Shown here piece after piece: positions 40,380-49,426 of a DNA stretch of 64,000 nucleotides. Each line of letters begins with the position of its first letter. The first letter of the stretch is position 1. The position numbers were made by a program, and so were the translations under genes. The stretch comes from Mitsuaria sp. WAJ17 (GTDB taxonomy: Bacteria > Pseudomonadota > Gammaproteobacteria > Burkholderiales > Burkholderiaceae_C): positions 124,001 to 188,000 of the forward strand of contig NZ_JACJUG010000004.1 in assembly GCF_014174515.1 (NCBI RefSeq). The letters are read 5' to 3'. Below the pieces are notes generated by a model. The model made no database searches. It was not told the origin of the DNA and was given only the letters and a program-made list of their open reading frames with translations.

Positions 40380-42311
40380 TCAGCCCCCCAACAGGCTGCG
40401 TATCTGCTGCAGGGCCGAGGGGTCCTCGATGGTGGTCAGATCGCCCGGATCGCGCTGCTCGCACACCGCCTGGATGGCGCGGCGCAGCAGTTTGCCCGAG
40501 CGGGTCTTGGGCAGCACGCTCACGAAGCGCACGCGGGCCGGCCGGGCCACCGCGCCCAGTTGCTCGTCCACCCGCCTCATGATCTCGGCTTCCTGCTCGC
40601 GGGCGCCCTCTTCCGTGGCCGCGAGGCTGGCGTCCTTCAGCACGGCGAAGGCCATGGCCACCTGACCCTTGAGCTGATCCGCCACGCCCACCACGGCCAC
40701 TTCGGCCACATTGGGATGGCTGGCGATGCTCTCCTCGATCTCGCGCGTGCCCAGGCGGTGGCCGGCCACGTTGATCACGTCGTCGGTACGGCCCAGGATG
40801 TAGTAGTAGCCGTCCTCGTCTCGGATGCCCCAGTCGAAGGTTGAGTACACCAGCTTGTCAGGGATGCTGGACCAGTAGGTGTTGACGAAGCGGGCATCGT
40901 CGCCCCACACCGTCTGCAGGCAGCCCGGCGGCAGCGGGCCCTCGATGGCCACCACGCCCTTCTGGTTGGCACCCGTGAGCTCCTCGCCGGTGTTCTCGTT
41001 GAGCAGCTTCACCTTGTAGCCGTACATGGCCACACCGGGGGACCCGAACTTGCTGGGCTTCTTCTCCACGCCGTTGGCAATGGAGAGGATGGGCCAGCCG
41101 GTCTCGGTCTGCCAGTAGTTGTCGATGATGGGGCGGCCCAGGCTCTGCGCGATCCAGGTCGCGGTGGGCTCGTCCAGGGGTTCGCCTGCCAGGAACAGAG
41201 CGCGAAGGCTGCTGAGGTCGTACTTGCCCAGGTAGGCGGGATCCTGCTTCTTGAGCACGCGCACGGCGGTCGGTGCGCTGAACATCACCGAGACCTTGAA
41301 ACGCTCGACCAACTGCCACCAGATGCCCGCATCCGGCACGGTGGGCAGGCCCTCGTACATCAGCGTGGCCATGCCGGCGATCAGCGGGCCGTAGATGATG
41401 TAGCTGTGGCCCACCACCCAGCCGATATCGCTGGTGGAGAAGTAGGTCTCTCCGGCATGGCCGCAGTAGATGTGCTTCATGCTGGCCGCGAGAGCCACGG
41501 CATAGCCCCCCACATCGCGCTGCACGCCCTTGGGTTTGCCGGTGGTGCCGCTGGTGTAGAGGGTGTAGCTGATGGCGTTGGACTCCAGCCAGGTGCAGGG
41601 CACCTGCGCATCCCTGTGCTGCGCGCGCAGAGCGGCGTAGTCCAGGTCACGCCCGGCCACGTGCTCGAAGGCAGCCAGGCCGCGGTCCACCATCAGCACT
41701 GCCTGCGGTTTGTGCTGTGCCAGTTGGATGGCCTCATCCAGCAGGTGCTTGTAGGGCACGACCTTGCCGGAGCGGCTGCCTGCGTCGGCACTCACCACGA
41801 GCTTGGGCGTGGCATCGTCGATGCGGCTGGCCAGGGACACGCTGGCGAAGCCGCCGAACACCACCGAGTGGATGGCGCCGATGCGCGCGCAGGCCAGCAT
41901 GGCGAAGGCCGCCTCCGGGATCATGGGCATGTAGATCAACACCCGGTCGCCCTGCCCCACGCCCTGGGCCTGGAGGATGGCGGCCATGCGTTCGACCTCG
42001 CGCTGCAGTTCGCGGAAGCTGTAGATGCGCTCCTCCTTGACCTCGGTGGAGACCCAGATCAGCGCGTCCTGCTCGCCACGGTCACGGGCGTGGCGGTCCA
42101 CGGCGTTGTGGCAAAGATTGGTCGTGCCACCGACAAACCATTGGGCGAAGGGCGGCCGGCTGTAGTCGCAGACCTGCTCGAAAGGCGTCTGCCACTCGAT
42201 CAGCGCCGCCTGCTCGCGCCAGAATTCGTCCGGCTGCTCGACCGAACGACGGTAAAAGCTGGCGTAATCGCCCGGAACCTGGGGGGCGGTGCTGCCGGGA
42301 ATGCTGCTCAT
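40380..42311 (-). CDS. prpE: Propionate-CoA ligase PrpE (acetyl-CoA synthetase family)
   Basis: 643 residues from the ATG at 42311, with GAGGT five bases upstream. Adenylation motifs: YTLYTSGTTGKPKGVQRDVGGYAVAL, SDIGWVVGHSYIIYGPL, NYWQTETGWP, GRTDDVINVAGHRLGTREIEES, and the acylated catalytic Lys in PKTRSGKLLRRAI. The QRDVGGYAVALA wording and lack of the typical Acs N-terminus favour PrpE over Acs. It activates propionate for the methylcitrate pathway, whose other genes are not here. It is divergent from an NlpC/P60 gene across 304 bases. Confidence 0.9.
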   Translation of the reverse strand: MSSIPGSTAPQVPGDYASFYRRSVEQPDEFWREQAALIEWQTPFEQVCDYSRPPFAQWFVGGTTNLCHNAVDRHARDRGEQDALIWVSTEVKEERIYSFRELQREVERMAAILQAQGVGQGDRVLIYMPMIPEAAFAMLACARIGAIHSVVFGGFASVSLASRIDDATPKLVVSADAGSRSGKVVPYKHLLDEAIQLAQHKPQAVLMVDRGLAAFEHVAGRDLDYAALRAQHRDAQVPCTWLESNAISYTLYTSGTTGKPKGVQRDVGGYAVALAASMKHIYCGHAGETYFSTSDIGWVVGHSYIIYGPLIAGMATLMYEGLPTVPDAGIWWQLVERFKVSVMFSAPTAVRVLKKQDPAYLGKYDLSSLRALFLAGEPLDEPTATWIAQSLGRPIIDNYWQTETGWPILSIANGVEKKPSKFGSPGVAMYGYKVKLLNENTGEELTGANQKGVVAIEGPLPPGCLQTVWGDDARFVNTYWSSIPDKLVYSTFDWGIRDEDGYYYILGRTDDVINVAGHRLGTREIEESIASHPNVAEVAVVGVADQLKGQVAMAFAVLKDASLAATEEGAREQEAEIMRRVDEQLGAVARPARVRFVSVLPKTRSGKLLRRAIQAVCEQRDPGDLTTIEDPSALQQIRSLLGG

Positions 42312-42615
42312 GGCTGACCTCTGCATTTCCATAATTACGAATTACGGCGCATTTCACGACGGGGCTCTGACGGCAGCCTGACCCCGGAGCGTCATGCCGG
42401 CGAGCATTGCCGGGGATCAATCCCGGAGCGCTTGCTGTGCGCTTGGACACATGTGCCGGGGCCCCCCTATGGTCCAATAGGGCTTGTTCCCCAAACTGAA
42501 ACGCGGGGTGATTCGGGTATCGAACAGCGCCCGGAATTACCCGCGGTTTGCCCCTGCCTTGCTTGACACTGCCAAGACCCGCTTCTTAAGCTGCGCGGCC
42601 GAGATCAAGTTCCCG
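42312..42615. promoter_or_regulatory. Divergent promoter region between prpE and the NlpC/P60 gene
   Basis: For the plus-strand gene there is a perfect -35 TTGACA at 42563-42568 and, 17 bases on, TTAAGC at 42586-42591 as a poor -10. A start near 42598 would leave an ~18-base leader to the ATG at 42616, supporting that start. On the prpE side there is an A/T-rich patch at about 42330-42350 (containing TAATTACGAATTACG), a plausible promoter for prpE. No coding sequence is seen. Confidence 0.4.
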
Positions 42616-43434
42616 ATGCTGCCAGCCCGACATCCTTCCCGCCGCCAGAGCTCCCTGCGCCCCCTGCACATGGTGGCGGCTTGTGCCGCCCTCGCGCTGG
42701 GCGTGTGCGCCACGGGCGCGCTGGCGCAGCAGCAGTCGGCGCAGGGCAATGCCCCGCTGGCGCCGCCGCCGGGCACCATGATGGGTGCCTATGGCCAGAG
42801 CCAGCAGGTGGCCGCCCAGCCGGGCGCCATCGCAGCCGCCAAGACCAGCCCGGCACCGGCCGACCTGGCCGCCGCCGCGGCCGCGGGTTCGAGCCCCAGC
42901 ACCAATGGCAATGACGCCATCACCCGTTTCCTCCAGGACACCGGGCTGATGAAAAACGCCAGTGAAAACAAGCTGCTGAACCAGGTGCGCGACACCGCTT
43001 CCGACCTGGTCATGTCGGCCATGAACTTCCTGGGCGTTCCCTACAAGCGGGGCGGCAAATCCCTGGAGAGCGGATTCGACTGCAGCGGCTTCACCCGCCA
43101 CATCTTCGAGATGTCCGTGGGCTTGGTTCTGCCCCACCGAGCAGACGAACAGGCGCGCCTGTCCAGCCTCATACCCATCAAGCAGGAAGAGCTGAAGCCG
43201 GGCGACCTGGTCTTCTTCAACACGATGAAGCGCACCTTCTCACACGTGGGCATCTACGTGGGCGACGGCAAGTTCATCCACAGCCCCCGCGTGGGCAGCG
43301 CCGTGCGCGTGGAGGACCTGCGCGAAGCCTACTGGGCCAAGCGCTTTACCGGAGCCCGCCGGGCCGACCTGGCCGCAGCGCAGGCCTCCGCAGACGGCCG
43401 CAACCCCCAGGCGCAGCCGGCGCTGATCCGCTAG
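42616..43434 (+). CDS. NlpC/P60 (C40) peptidoglycan peptidase, exported
   Basis: 272 residues from the ATG at 42616; an in-frame start at 42484 would bury the signal peptide. The N-terminal LHMVAACAALALGVCATGALAQQ is a signal peptide. A low-complexity Ala/Gln/Pro linker follows, then the C40 domain: GKSLESGFDCSGFTRHIF with the nucleophile Cys, GDLVFFNTMKRTFSHVGIYVGDGKFIHSP with two His, and a Lys/Arg-rich end. It cleaves D-gamma-Glu-diaminopimelate bonds in murein, as known for the family. Confidence 0.92.
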   Translation: MLPARHPSRRQSSLRPLHMVAACAALALGVCATGALAQQQSAQGNAPLAPPPGTMMGAYGQSQQVAAQPGAIAAAKTSPAPADLAAAAAAGSSPSTNGNDAITRFLQDTGLMKNASENKLLNQVRDTASDLVMSAMNFLGVPYKRGGKSLESGFDCSGFTRHIFEMSVGLVLPHRADEQARLSSLIPIKQEELKPGDLVFFNTMKRTFSHVGIYVGDGKFIHSPRVGSAVRVEDLREAYWAKRFTGARRADLAAAQASADGRNPQAQPALIR

Positions 43435-43628
43435 TCGAAGGGGCGAGCCCAGCCGGCCGGCGCGCCGCCGCCACATCCCGGCTGTTCGCGCTGACAGCGG
43501 CTTTCGGCGCATCCAGCCCTTCAAGCGGCTCACTGCCCGAGCTAGCCCCTGCACGGCGGGCGTTGCGCCGCCCCCGTCAAGACAGGCAGGCGCCTTGGGC
43601 CTGTCGCCACCGGGCCACGGGCAGTCGC

Positions 43629-44753
43629 TCAGCGAAACAAGACCAGCTTGCCGAGGGCCAGGAACGGCGCCAATGCCGCCACCAGCATGCAGACCGTGTC
43701 GAAGCGGCTGCTGACAAAGTCCCGCCTCAGCACGCCCAGCCGATGGGCGACGAACAGCAGGAGGAGCGGCATGTAGACCCCCAACACGCCGACCACGCCC
43801 AAGGCGGAAGCCATGGACGTTGAGACCTTGGCCAAAAGGCCGACGGCCAGATAGAGCGCGCTGGCCAGGACGAGGATCCGCCCTTCGTTCGTACCCAGAA
43901 GAACCCGGGTCCAGCGTTGACGCGCGGACGGGCTGTCTCGACGGGCCGGCGGCGCATTCTTGGGCGCCAATCCAGCAGAAGCCGCCGCCTGGCCGGTGTG
44001 CCCCTCAGCCAGGTCCACCTTGGACATGGGGATCGCGCACTCCATGACGATGAGCAGAGCAAGCTCCGGCGCCAGCACCGCCTTGCTGGCTTCCATCGCC
44101 TCCTGGGCGGCGGCGGCGAACAGCATGGGCCACTCGGAGGGCTCCTTGCAGTAGCGCTTGACCGTGGGCAGCAGTGCCGGCCACAGGGCCTTGACGTAGT
44201 TGATGGGCGTGTCGCTGGCGACCCGGCCCTGCGGCAACCTGGGCCGGCCGAAGGCGCTCGTGCCGACCGACTGGACGACGTGCTCAAAGATGGGCTTGAG
44301 GTCAGGCAGCGTCTGGCAGCCAAGATGCTGCGCGGCACCGGCAGCAAGGCTCCAGACGGAATAGGGCCCTTCAGCCAGGGCCTGGTTCAGCGGCTCGCCG
44401 AAGAAATACGTCTTGCCATCGGGGCTCTTGACCGTGATGAAGGCGGCAGTCTCTGGCTGCCCCTTGGCCAGGGCTTGCTCGCGCAGGCTGGCCTGACAGG
44501 CGTAGCCCGCCAAGGCACCCAGGGCGCAGAGCAAGGACTCGGCGTGGACGCCCCGCTCCCCCTTCATCCCATGCAGCAGCTTCTGGAAGATGTCCTTGGC
44601 ACCGAGCTTGGCGCCGATCAAGGGGTCGGTCTGCCGCTGTGCCTCGATGGCTCGAAACAGCGCCTCGGTCGCCGGATGCGGCGCTGACGGCTCGGCGCGC
44701 TGGCCGGTGGCGCCTGTTGCGGCAGATGATGGGGAGGGCGGGGACAGGGACAC
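43629..44753 (-). CDS. Uncharacterised protein with soluble N-terminal domain and C-terminal membrane hairpins
   Basis: 374 residues from a GTG at 44753, chosen because GGAGAG lies six bases upstream. The first ~25 residues are Ser/Pro/Thr-rich. Residues ~30-250 form a helical soluble domain (IGAKLGAKDIFQKLLHGMKGERGVHAESLLCALGALAGYACQ; key parts only) with many Cys/Trp, and a conserved-looking PELALLIVMECAIPMSKVDL before the linker. The end has about three membrane segments (ILVLASALYLAVGLLA, ALGVVGVLGVYMPLLLLFVAH, TVCMLVAALAPFLALGKLVLF). No signal peptide. I do not recognise the family. It is flanked by convergent nlpC and the upstream S9 peptidase. Confidence 0.7.
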   Translation of the reverse strand: MSLSPPSPSSAATGATGQRAEPSAPHPATEALFRAIEAQRQTDPLIGAKLGAKDIFQKLLHGMKGERGVHAESLLCALGALAGYACQASLREQALAKGQPETAAFITVKSPDGKTYFFGEPLNQALAEGPYSVWSLAAGAAQHLGCQTLPDLKPIFEHVVQSVGTSAFGRPRLPQGRVASDTPINYVKALWPALLPTVKRYCKEPSEWPMLFAAAAQEAMEASKAVLAPELALLIVMECAIPMSKVDLAEGHTGQAAASAGLAPKNAPPARRDSPSARQRWTRVLLGTNEGRILVLASALYLAVGLLAKVSTSMASALGVVGVLGVYMPLLLLFVAHRLGVLRRDFVSSRFDTVCMLVAALAPFLALGKLVLFR

Positions 44754-45070
44754 AACAACTCTCCGACGAAGCAGCCTACGCGGGGGGCCAGACCATCGCC
44801 TGCCCCATGAAAAATGGGGCCACATGGTACCGCAGGGCAGCTGCCGACCTTCACCGGGACGCCCACAATCCGCCCATCCCGGCCGCATCGGCATGCCCCT
44901 CATGCGCTGCCGCCCCGCAAGGAAAAGCCCACCGGCCAGACCATCGTCCGGGCGGTGGGTTCCTGCAGGGGAAGGCTCCCTCAGCGAGCGCGGGGACCGT
45001 GCCTCGCGGTGGCAGCAGGCTCGCCATCAGGCCGCCATCAGGCCGCCATCAGGCCGCCATCAGGCCGCCT
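44754..45070. other. 317-base gap holding an 11-bp tandem repeat
   Basis: Between the unknown membrane protein and the S9 peptidase, both on the minus strand. No gene with a supporting ribosome site. Apart from the tandem repeat at its right end I see no terminator; a promoter for the membrane-protein gene should lie near 44760-44850, but I could not define it. Confidence 0.5.
45023..45066. repeat. 11-bp tandem repeat, four exact copies
   Basis: GCCATCAGGCC is repeated four times without change at 45023, 45034, 45045 and 45056. The array ends four bases before the S9 stop codon (read leftward it starts just after the stop), so it lies in the 3' untranslated end of that message. An exact array suggests recent slippage and a likely length variation among strains. 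Confidence 0.95.
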
Positions 45071-47056
45071 TCACTTGGCCGGCGTGGTGTTGGCCGTCTT
45101 GAGGTGCTTGTCGAGGAACTGCAGCATGCGGCCGCTGGCCTCGATGTTGTTCTTCTTCTTCGAGAAGCCGTGGCCTTCGTCGTCAAAGACCACGTACTCC
45201 ACCGGCACGCCGTTCTTTTTGACCGCCTCGACGATCTCGTCGCTCTCGGGCTTGATCACGCGCGGGTCGTTGGCGCCCTGGATCACCATCAGCGGCTTGC
45301 GGATCTCCTTGGCATGGAACAAGGGCGAGGTGGCGATGAGGAAGTCCTTGTCCTTCACCGGATCCCCCACCTCCTGGTAGAGGGCCTGGCGGAAGCTCTC
45401 CCAGTAGGGCGGGATGGATTCCAGCGTGCGCAGCCAGTTGGAGACACCGAAGATGTCGATGCCCACCTTGAAGGCCTCGGGGCGGAAGGCGAGGGCTGCC
45501 AGGGTCATGTAGCCGCCGTAGGAACCGCCGATGATGCCGATGCGCTCAGGGTCGATCACGCCGGTGCTGGCCAGGTAGGTCTTGGCCTCCACGCAGTCCC
45601 ACAGCGGTTCGCGACCGTGCTTGCCGTCGTCAGCGGTGAAGAAGCTCTTGCCGTAGCCCGAGCTGCCGCGGTTGTTGATGCCCAGCACCGCATAGCCGTG
45701 GTTGGCGAAGTACTGCATCAGGGCGGAGTAGCCGCGCATGGTCTGGCCGCCGGGGCCGCCATGCACCCAGACCAGGGCGGGCACCTTGTTGGTGGGCGAG
45801 GCATCCTTGGGCTGGTAGTAGACCGAGGGAATGCTCATGCCGTCGAAGGACTTGAAGCGCACGACCTTCGCGTCCACGAGGTCATCCGGATTGACCTCCT
45901 TGGACATGCTCTGCGTCAGCTGCTTCACCTGCTTGCTGGCGAAGTCATAGACGAACAGATTGCTGGGTGAGCGATCGCCGTTCACATAGAAGGCCATCTT
46001 GCCGCTGCTGCCCGAGAAGCGCACGCCCCGGATCTCGCCGCCCGGCAGCTTGGGCAGGGTCACCTCGCGCTCCATGCCGTCCTTGCCCATCTCGCGCAGC
46101 TTCAGCGCGATGCTGGCGTCGGCGTTGATGCCGGTGACGCGGTAGCGGCCGTCGTCCGAGAAGTCGGTGTAGACCACGTCCCAGTCGGCCTTCTCCAGCT
46201 CGCTCATCTTGCCGCTGGCCAGGTCGTAGCTCATCAGACGGGTGAACTCGGCGCCCTCGTTGCTGGTAATCAGCAAGCGCTTGGAGGCCGGATCGAAGCC
46301 TGCCGGGCTGTTGTCGGCCACGCCCTGGTGGGGCGTCACGTGCTTGGTGGTCTTGGTCTGGGTGTCGTAGAGGTAGACATCCTTGTCGGCCGTGGTGTTG
46401 GTCTTGCCGAAGGCGATCCAGCGGCCGTCGTCACTGACCTGGGCCACATTCAGGCCGGTCTCGTTCTTGTAGACCAGCTCGCGAGCGTAGGTCTTGGCGT
46501 CGTAGCGGTAGACGTCGAAGAAGCGCGCATCGCGCTCGTTGGTGGCCACATGGAAGCTGTTCTTGTCACCGGACCAGCCCATGAACATAGCCTTGAGCTT
46601 GTCGCCCGGGGTCAGGTCTTTCTCGCTGCCGTCCAGCTCGCGCACATAGAGGTGGTTGAGCTCGTTGCCGCCCTGGTCGCGGGTGTAGAGCACCCGGTCG
46701 TCCTTGGGGAAGTAGCCGACGGCGTAGTGGCTGTCCTTGGTGGAGCTGGTCAGGGCCACCGGCTCCCCGCCCGTAACGGGGATGCTGTAGACATTGAAGA
46801 TGCCGGTCTTGTTGCTGTGGAAGAGGATGCGCTTCTCGTCGGCGCTGAAAGAGGCGCCGCCGATATTGGTCGTCGCCATGAACTGCTCGATGGTGTAGCG
46901 CTTGGGCGCGGCGGGCGCGCTGCTTTGCTTGGCGCTGGTCGCGGCCTGGGCCGGCAGGCTCATGAGCAGGCCGCCGGTGCTGGCCAGCGCCAGGCACAGG
47001 GCCAGGCGATTCAGGGCGATGCGGGGTGACGCGGACTTCCGTTGTTCGTTCTTCAA
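45071..47056 (-). CDS. S9-family prolyl-oligopeptidase-like peptidase, exported
   Basis: 661 residues from a TTG at 47056 with GAGGAG six bases upstream; ORF starts further upstream lack a signal peptide. The N-terminus IALNRLALCLALASTGGLLMSLPAQA is a signal peptide. A beta-propeller with repeated strands (ADEKRILFHSNKTGIFNVY type) precedes the alpha/beta hydrolase domain: nucleophile GGSYGGYMTL, acid in IQGANDPRV, His in EGHGFSKKKN. It cleaves short peptides, probably in the periplasm, perhaps as dipeptidyl or acylaminoacyl peptidase. Confidence 0.92.
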   Translation of the reverse strand: MKNEQRKSASPRIALNRLALCLALASTGGLLMSLPAQAATSAKQSSAPAAPKRYTIEQFMATTNIGGASFSADEKRILFHSNKTGIFNVYSIPVTGGEPVALTSSTKDSHYAVGYFPKDDRVLYTRDQGGNELNHLYVRELDGSEKDLTPGDKLKAMFMGWSGDKNSFHVATNERDARFFDVYRYDAKTYARELVYKNETGLNVAQVSDDGRWIAFGKTNTTADKDVYLYDTQTKTTKHVTPHQGVADNSPAGFDPASKRLLITSNEGAEFTRLMSYDLASGKMSELEKADWDVVYTDFSDDGRYRVTGINADASIALKLREMGKDGMEREVTLPKLPGGEIRGVRFSGSSGKMAFYVNGDRSPSNLFVYDFASKQVKQLTQSMSKEVNPDDLVDAKVVRFKSFDGMSIPSVYYQPKDASPTNKVPALVWVHGGPGGQTMRGYSALMQYFANHGYAVLGINNRGSSGYGKSFFTADDGKHGREPLWDCVEAKTYLASTGVIDPERIGIIGGSYGGYMTLAALAFRPEAFKVGIDIFGVSNWLRTLESIPPYWESFRQALYQEVGDPVKDKDFLIATSPLFHAKEIRKPLMVIQGANDPRVIKPESDEIVEAVKKNGVPVEYVVFDDEGHGFSKKKNNIEASGRMLQFLDKHLKTANTTPAK

Positions 47057-47203
47057 GTGGTGCTCCTCGTTGGCTCGGCTGGGCGAAGACCCGGCACCGC
47101 GCCAATGTAGTGAGACCACCCGTCCTTGCCAATCCCCCGCGGATGACCTGCAGCCGGTAGCGGACGAACTGCAGACCGGAGCGCACAGCCGGGGCCCGGC
47201 CAT

Positions 47204-47236
47204 GAAGAAAGCCACCGGCCTCTCGGCGGGTGGCTT
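47204..47236 (-). terminator. Intrinsic terminator of the purine transporter operon
   Basis: On the minus strand AAGCCACC (47236-47229) pairs with GGTGGCTT (47211-47204), followed by TTTCTTC. It lies 18 bases after the stop codon of the BMP-type binding-protein gene, the last gene of the operon. Confidence 0.75.
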
Positions 47237-47254
47237 GCTGCGACGGGCGCGGGT

Positions 47255-48421
47255 TTACTTGCCCGTGGGCACCTTGCCCTCGACGCCCTTCACGTAGAAG
47301 TTGATGCCAGAGAGGAACTTGTCGTCGGCGACCTCGTCCTTCTTCAGCACTTCCTTGCCGTCCTGGCCGACGATGGGGCCCTTCCAGATCGCGAAGCTGC
47401 CATCCTTCAGGCCGGCCTTGACCTTGTCGATCTGCGCGCGGGTGTCGGCCGGCACGGCCTCGGCCAGGGAGACCAGGTCGATCGCGCCTTCCTTGACGCC
47501 CCACCAGCTGTGGCTGCCGGGGCCGGCCGTCCACTTGCCGTCCAGCGCGTCACGCACGGCCTTGATGTAGTACGGGCCCCAGTTGATGACGGCCGAGGCC
47601 AGGTGGGCCTTGGGCCCGTAGGCGGTCATGTCGGAATCCCAGCCGAAGGCGTACTTGCCGTTCTTCTCGGCGGTCTGCAGCACGGCGCTGGAGTCGGTGT
47701 TCTGCATCAGCACGTCGGCGCCGCCATCGATCAGCGACTGCGCGGCCTCGGTCTCCTTGGGCGGGTTGAACCACTCGTTGACCCAGACCACGCGCACCTT
47801 GACCTTGGGGTTCACGCTCTGCGCGCCCAGGGTGAAGCTGTTGATGTTGCGGATCACCTCGGGGATGGGGATGGAGCCCACCACACCCAGCATGCCGCTC
47901 TTGCTCATCTTGCCCGCCACCACGCCGGCCATATAGGCGCCTTCGTAAGTGCGAGAGTCGTAGGTGCGCATATTGGCGGCCTGCTTGTAGCCGGTGCCGT
48001 GCTCGAACTTGACGTCGGCCGTGTCGGCGGCGACCCTGAGCATGGGCTCCATGTAGCCGAAGGTGGTGCCGAAGATCAGCTTGTTGCCCTGACCCACCAT
48101 GTCGCGGAAGACGCGCTCAGCGTCGGCGGCCTCTGGCACCTTCTCGACGAAGCTGGTCTGGACCTTGTCGCCGAATTCCTTCTCCACGGCCTTGCGGGCG
48201 TTGTCGTGAGCGAAGGTCCAGCCACCGTCACCCACGGGGCCGACATAGGCGAAGGCGATCTTCAGCGGCTCGGACTTGGCCGCCGGGGCGGACGCGGCCG
48301 AGGCGGCGGACGCTGGGCTGGCGGCTTCTTCCTTCTTGCCGCAGCCGACCAACAGGGCCGCAGCGGCCAGGCCGGACCAGCCGGCCCACTTGATCAGATC
48401 ACGCTTGCCAATGTGACGCAT
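47255..48421 (-). CDS. BMP-family lipoprotein, purine/nucleoside ABC transporter binding protein
   Basis: 388 residues. A lipoprotein signal with lipobox LLVGCG places it at the outer face of the inner membrane. The BMP (PnrA-like) fold is shown by LKIAFAYVGPVGDGGWTFAHDNARKAVEKEFG and YEGAYMAGVVAGKMSKSGMLGVVGSIPIPEVIRNINSFTLGA (key residues only), and GADVLMQNTDSSAVLQTAE. It is the last gene of the lysR-guaD-ABC line. With guaD and xdhAB close, the ligand is probably a purine or nucleoside, as in PnrA. Confidence 0.93.
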   Translation of the reverse strand: MRHIGKRDLIKWAGWSGLAAAALLVGCGKKEEAASPASAASAASAPAAKSEPLKIAFAYVGPVGDGGWTFAHDNARKAVEKEFGDKVQTSFVEKVPEAADAERVFRDMVGQGNKLIFGTTFGYMEPMLRVAADTADVKFEHGTGYKQAANMRTYDSRTYEGAYMAGVVAGKMSKSGMLGVVGSIPIPEVIRNINSFTLGAQSVNPKVKVRVVWVNEWFNPPKETEAAQSLIDGGADVLMQNTDSSAVLQTAEKNGKYAFGWDSDMTAYGPKAHLASAVINWGPYYIKAVRDALDGKWTAGPGSHSWWGVKEGAIDLVSLAEAVPADTRAQIDKVKAGLKDGSFAIWKGPIVGQDGKEVLKKDEVADDKFLSGINFYVKGVEGKVPTGK

Positions 48422-48490
48422 GGGTGCTCCTTGGAAATCCCGCGAGGGGAATGACGGGGTGAAGACTGCAGAAAATTCCAGCCGGCGATC

Positions 48491-49417
48491 TTAGCCGCCC
48501 GGATGGAATGGCTTGCCCAGGGAAGCCGGCATGTTGGCGCGGATGAAGCCGCCGTTGCGCGAGATCCCCACCAGCACCACGATGGTCGCCAGGTAGGGCA
48601 ACATGGACAGCAACTGGCTGGGCACTTCCACCCCCTGCCCCTGCAGATGGAACTGCAGCATGGTGACGCCACCGAAGAGATAGGCGCCCAGCAGCACGCG
48701 GGCCGGCCGCCATGTGGCGAAGGTGGTCAGGGCCAGAGCGATCCAGCCCTTGCCGGCAATCATGCCCTCCACCCACAGCGGGGTATAGGCCACCGAGACA
48801 TAGGCCCCGGCCAGGCCACACAGCGCACCGCCGGCCAGCACGGCCAGCAGGCGGATGCGGCGCACCGGATAGCCCAGGGCATGGGCTGACTCGGGCGACT
48901 CGCCCACCGCGCGCAGCACCAGCCCGGCGCGCGAGCGGTAGAAGAACCAGGCCAGGCCCGCCGTCAGCGCCATCGCGCCGTAGACCAGGGGATGCTGCTT
49001 GAAAAGCGCCGTGCCGACGAAGGGCAGATCGCTCAAGCCGGGAATAGCGAAGCTGGGCCGCGCCGAGAGCTTTTCCTGCACATAGCCCTGGCCCACGAAG
49101 GCCGAGAAGCCCGCGCCGAAGAGGCTCAGCGCAAGCCCGGCGGCGTACTGGTTGGTGTTGAGCCACAGGACCAGCAGCGCGAAGACCCCGGCCAGCGCCG
49201 CGCCCGCGGCCATGCCGGCAAGGAAGGCCAGGCTGTCACTGCCCGTGTGCACGCCGGTGGCAAAGCCGGCGATGGCGGCCACCAGCATCATGCCCTCGGC
49301 ACCGAGGTTGAGGACGCCGGCGCGTTCGTTGATCAGCAGTCCCAGTGCCGCCAGGGCCAGCAAGGTGCCCGCATTGAGCGTCGCGGCGACGAGGGCGGCG
49401 AGTGAGTTCAGATCCAT
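48491..49417 (-). CDS. Nucleoside/purine ABC transporter permease 2
   Basis: 308 residues with about nine membrane segments. INERAGVLNLGAEGMMLVAAIAGFA is the conserved permease motif, followed by LNTNQYAAGLALSLFGAG and EDLPF-type loops. It forms the pore with the larger permease and belongs to the BmpC/YufQ type. It begins nine bases after its partner's stop and is followed by the binding-protein gene after 69 bases. Confidence 0.92.
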   Translation of the reverse strand: MDLNSLAALVAATLNAGTLLALAALGLLINERAGVLNLGAEGMMLVAAIAGFATGVHTGSDSLAFLAGMAAGAALAGVFALLVLWLNTNQYAAGLALSLFGAGFSAFVGQGYVQEKLSARPSFAIPGLSDLPFVGTALFKQHPLVYGAMALTAGLAWFFYRSRAGLVLRAVGESPESAHALGYPVRRIRLLAVLAGGALCGLAGAYVSVAYTPLWVEGMIAGKGWIALALTTFATWRPARVLLGAYLFGGVTMLQFHLQGQGVEVPSQLLSMLPYLATIVVLVGISRNGGFIRANMPASLGKPFHPGG

Positions 49418-49426
49418 GATGCGACC

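Noticed and set aside
40380..42311. Acetyl-CoA synthetase (acs) instead of prpE
   Set aside because: The QRDVGGYAVALA segment and N-terminal region fit propionate-CoA ligase better; substrate still to be tested, but the name prpE is preferred.
45023..45066. Possible CRISPR array
   Set aside because: Units are 11 bases with no spacers; it is a plain tandem repeat and no cas gene is near.
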